Below are positions 35,075 to 36,740 of a DNA stretch of 36,740 nucleotides, in pieces. The first letter of the stretch is position 1. Each line of letters begins with the position of its first letter. Made by a program: the position numbers and the translations under genes. Source of the stretch: an uncultured Alphaproteobacteria bacterium (GTDB lineage: Bacteria > Pseudomonadota > Alphaproteobacteria > Bin95); NCBI GenBank assembly GCA_938084065.1, contig CALKDI010000106.1, forward strand, positions 1 through 36,740, read 5' to 3'. Below the pieces are notes generated by a model. The model did not search any database. It saw nothing but the letters and a program-made list of their open reading frames with translations, and had not been told where the DNA came from.

Positions 35075-35111
35075 GCTCAGGACAAAAGGAGAGTAAGCCC
35101 TCAGCCGGCAC

Positions 35112-36252
35112 CACGGTACACGACGCTATTGCGGTGAGGGTTGAGATGGATTCGAATTTGAAGATTCTTCGGCAAAAGGATCTTCGCGATGTTCGGCTTC
35201 CTTCTCCCCCCCTCTGATCGAGACGCTGGCAGTTTTGCTTGTGGGCCTTGCTAACGGACGGACTGTGAACCTCAGCCATCTGGCGAGCCAGTTTCCCGGT
35301 GGTGCGACGCACGCCTCAAACTATCGGCGTCTGCAACGGTTCTTTCAGTTCGAGCGATTGGATGTAGACATGTCGGTGCGATTGATCGTGCGCATGCTGA
35401 AGCTCGACGGGCCAAAGCTGCTGGCCCTCGACCGGACCAACTGGAAGCTTGGCCAGGGGGATGTGAACATTCTGGTTCTGGCAATGGTGACGCGACGGTT
35501 CCGGGTGCCACTGATATGGACGCTGTTGGATCATGGAGGAACGTCTGACACGGGCCAACGCATCGCGCTGATGGAGCGTTATCTCCGTCTGTTCGGGGCC
35601 TCCTCCATCAAGGCGCTGCTGGCCGACCGGGAATTCATTGGAGCTGAATGGATGAAATTTCTCAATAAAAACAAGATCCCGTTCGCCATTCGCCTGAAGG
35701 AGAACATGCAGGTCCACCTTGAGGATGGAAGCTCGCGCCAGTTCCGGACACTCTTGCGTAAGCGTCGCCGCGGCGCATGGGCCGGCTGGCTGAACGACAT
35801 GCAGACATCGTCTGCCAACCGGCTCCGTTTTGCTGCAAAGCGTCTCAAGGATGGCGAGTTACTCATCGTCGCCACCAATCTTGATGACGGCGGGCGTGGC
35901 CTCAATCTCTACCGCAAGAGATGGGGGATCGAATGTTTGTTTGCAGACGCCAAGACCCGTGGCCTCAATATCGAGGACACCCACATCACGGATACCGGCA
36001 AGCTCGCCACCCTCATGGTCGTCGTCGCACTCGCCGTCACATGGGCCTACCGCTGCGCGACACGCACCATGGGTCGAAAGGCCATCCCGCGGAAGACCCA
36101 TGGCAGGCGCGAGAAATCCTGGTTCCGCATCGGCCTCGACGCACTGCGAAACTGGATCATCCACAAACCAGAATGCGCCGTTCATGCATGGACCAAAACA
36201 TGCCCACGAAGACCCCTAACGCTGATCCAATCAGCATGAGTCGTGTACCGTG
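35112..36252 (+). mobile_element. IS4-family insertion sequence with 13-bp terminal inverted repeats
   Basis: CACGGTACACGAC at 35112-35124 and its exact reverse complement at 36240-36252 bracket a single transposase gene, giving an element of about 1.14 kb. Immediately outside, CGGCAC occurs on the left (35106-35111) and, three bases further out, on the right (36256-36261). No clean target duplication can therefore be declared. The true ends may extend a few bases beyond the repeats. Confidence 0.85.
35235..36239 (+). CDS. IS4-family transposase (frameshifted near its start)
   Basis: DDE transposase with Asp in LLALDRTNWKLG, Asp in ALLADREFIGAEW, and the IS4-type YREK signature in YRKRWGIECLFADAK, where Y-x2-R-x3-E-x6-K fits exactly. 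The open frame begins with TTG 35235 or GTG 35241, neither well supported. A better start is ATG 35189, preceded by AAAAGGATC. Its frame (MFGFLLPP...) is displaced by one base after a run of seven C at 35206-35212. With six C it would read directly into IETLAVLLVGLANGRTVNLS. The copy is therefore either inactivated or expressed by +1 frameshifting. Its TGA stop overlaps the ATG of the next gene. Confidence 0.88.
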   Translation: MLVGLANGRTVNLSHLASQFPGGATHASNYRRLQRFFQFERLDVDMSVRLIVRMLKLDGPKLLALDRTNWKLGQGDVNILVLAMVTRRFRVPLIWTLLDHGGTSDTGQRIALMERYLRLFGASSIKALLADREFIGAEWMKFLNKNKIPFAIRLKENMQVHLEDGSSRQFRTLLRKRRRGAWAGWLNDMQTSSANRLRFAAKRLKDGELLIVATNLDDGGRGLNLYRKRWGIECLFADAKTRGLNIEDTHITDTGKLATLMVVVALAVTWAYRCATRTMGRKAIPRKTHGRREKSWFRIGLDALRNWIIHKPECAVHAWTKTCPRRPLTLIQSA

Positions 36253-36691
36253 GCGCGGCACACTGGTTTTGGCTCTGTTGGCGGCACTATCGCTTTCTGC
36301 TTGCGACACGCTGGGCATCAACGACGCCACAGAATACGTGGGCGACGTCTTTACGAGCGATTCCCCTCGGCCAGTCGGCGGAGCAGGCAAATCTGGCTCA
36401 TCGAGCCCTGTAGGCACAGCGCCAACCGCGGCTCCGGCAACGCCTGCCACGTTTAGCGGACCGCCTGTGGTTGCTCCGCCCGGACCAGTGGCGCCACCAC
36501 CGATGTTGCCGGCGGTTAGCATTCCGCCCACAGCTGCACCCGCCGCAAATCCCCAACGCGCGACGAAGCCTACCATCCAACGATCCCGAGCGGCGCCGAC
36601 ACGTGCGGCCCGTGCTCAGCCCGCGCCGGCAACCACGCCCGCGCTTTCTCCCGCCCCCGCGACTTCATCGGATACGCACGAGACCGTGTGA
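36236..36691 (+). CDS. small Pro/Ala-rich lipoprotein with IS-derived start
   Basis: 151 residues: MSRVPWRG, a hydrophobic stretch (TLVLALLAALS) and the lipobox LSAC at about residues 22-25, then DTLGINDATEYVGDVFTSDS and a long Ala/Pro/Thr-rich, presumably disordered tail. Signal peptidase II processing and outer-membrane anchoring are expected. The first six codons (MSRVPW) are largely encoded inside the right inverted repeat of the IS4-family element, and ATG overlaps the transposase stop (ATGA). The gene probably lost its original start and acquired one from the insertion. I do not recognise the family. Confidence 0.7.
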   Translation: MSRVPWRGTLVLALLAALSLSACDTLGINDATEYVGDVFTSDSPRPVGGAGKSGSSSPVGTAPTAAPATPATFSGPPVVAPPGPVAPPPMLPAVSIPPTAAPAANPQRATKPTIQRSRAAPTRAARAQPAPATTPALSPAPATSSDTHETV

Positions 36692-36740
36692 AAACTCAAT
36701 CGGGATTCCCTGACGGATCCGGTCGTGGTACTTTTGGCCA

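Noticed and set aside
35106-36261. CGGCAC on both sides of the IS4-type element as target-site duplication
   Set aside because: The copies sit at different distances (0 and 3 bases) from the inverted repeats, so they cannot be a simple duplication unless the ends are misplaced.
36696-36740. Possible end of a minus-strand gene at the right edge
   Set aside because: A frame of 14 codons ending in TGA at 36698-36696 stays open to the edge, but 14 codons are too few to support a gene.
1-36740. CRISPR arrays, rRNA and tRNA genes
   Set aside because: No regularly spaced repeat array and no tRNA cloverleaf or rRNA sequence were seen on reading both strands. The only short tandem repeat is the 16-bp one at 8337-8383.

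Overview
The window is a stretch of alphaproteobacterial chromosome. The evidence is a CckA/CtrA/SciP cell-cycle set, an alphaproteobacterial DksA with a degenerate zinc finger, ClpS-ClpA, polyhydroxyalkanoate phasins, and DUF1285/DUF6111/DUF4170 proteins. GC is high almost throughout, and the gene set resembles Rhodospirillales-like lineages. The exact taxon cannot be fixed from the sequence alone.

Layout. (1) 1-3552: a cell-cycle block of cckA (minus, running off the left edge), dksA (minus), sciP (plus) and ctrA (plus). The cckA receiver domain stops abruptly after its first acidic motif. It continues into sequence with direct repeats that looks like the end of an insertion element. A near-consensus CtrA box lies just upstream of cckA. 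(2) 3570-10283: a four-gene minus-strand operon, moxR - DUF58 - BatA-like/DUF4159 - GATase-like membrane protein. (3) 10482-13218: a tightly overlapping plus-strand operon, DUF1285 - CoA-type Nudix hydrolase - DUF6111 - CCA-adding enzyme. An NTF2-like protein and an enol-lactonase-like alpha/beta hydrolase follow. (4) 14703-19500: a divergent Tol cluster (tolQ, tolR, a proline-rich TolA/TonB-like protein, tolB), followed by a cobalamin-binding-like protein where pal would normally sit. (5) 19510-21746 (minus): dienelactone hydrolase and a DacA-type D,D-carboxypeptidase with a SPOR domain. (6) 22025-26109 (plus): phasin with a likely PhaR-type operator and sigma-70 promoter, clpS, clpA, and a second phasin-like protein with a C-terminal helix-hairpin-helix domain. 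(7) 26212-30701: fused indolepyruvate ferredoxin oxidoreductase (minus) divergent from an LLM-class flavin oxidoreductase (plus), with a perfect 17-bp palindrome between them. (8) 30826-35074: DUF4170 protein, an AT-rich regulatory island with a textbook sigma-54 promoter, a PEP-CTERM protein, a sulfatase and a second LLM oxidoreductase. (9) 35112-36252: an IS4-family element with exact 13-bp terminal inverted repeats and a +1 frameshift near the transposase start. Its right end supplies the start codon of a following lipoprotein gene.

Functionally the region is mostly housekeeping: cell cycle, envelope integrity, proteolysis, tRNA maturation and storage granules. The most informative signals are regulatory or structural: the interrupted cckA, the CtrA box at cckA, the sigma-54/PEP-CTERM unit, the operators at the phasin and indolepyruvate loci, the Tol locus without pal, and the IS-lipoprotein junction. 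I did not find an obviously new defence or biosynthetic system.
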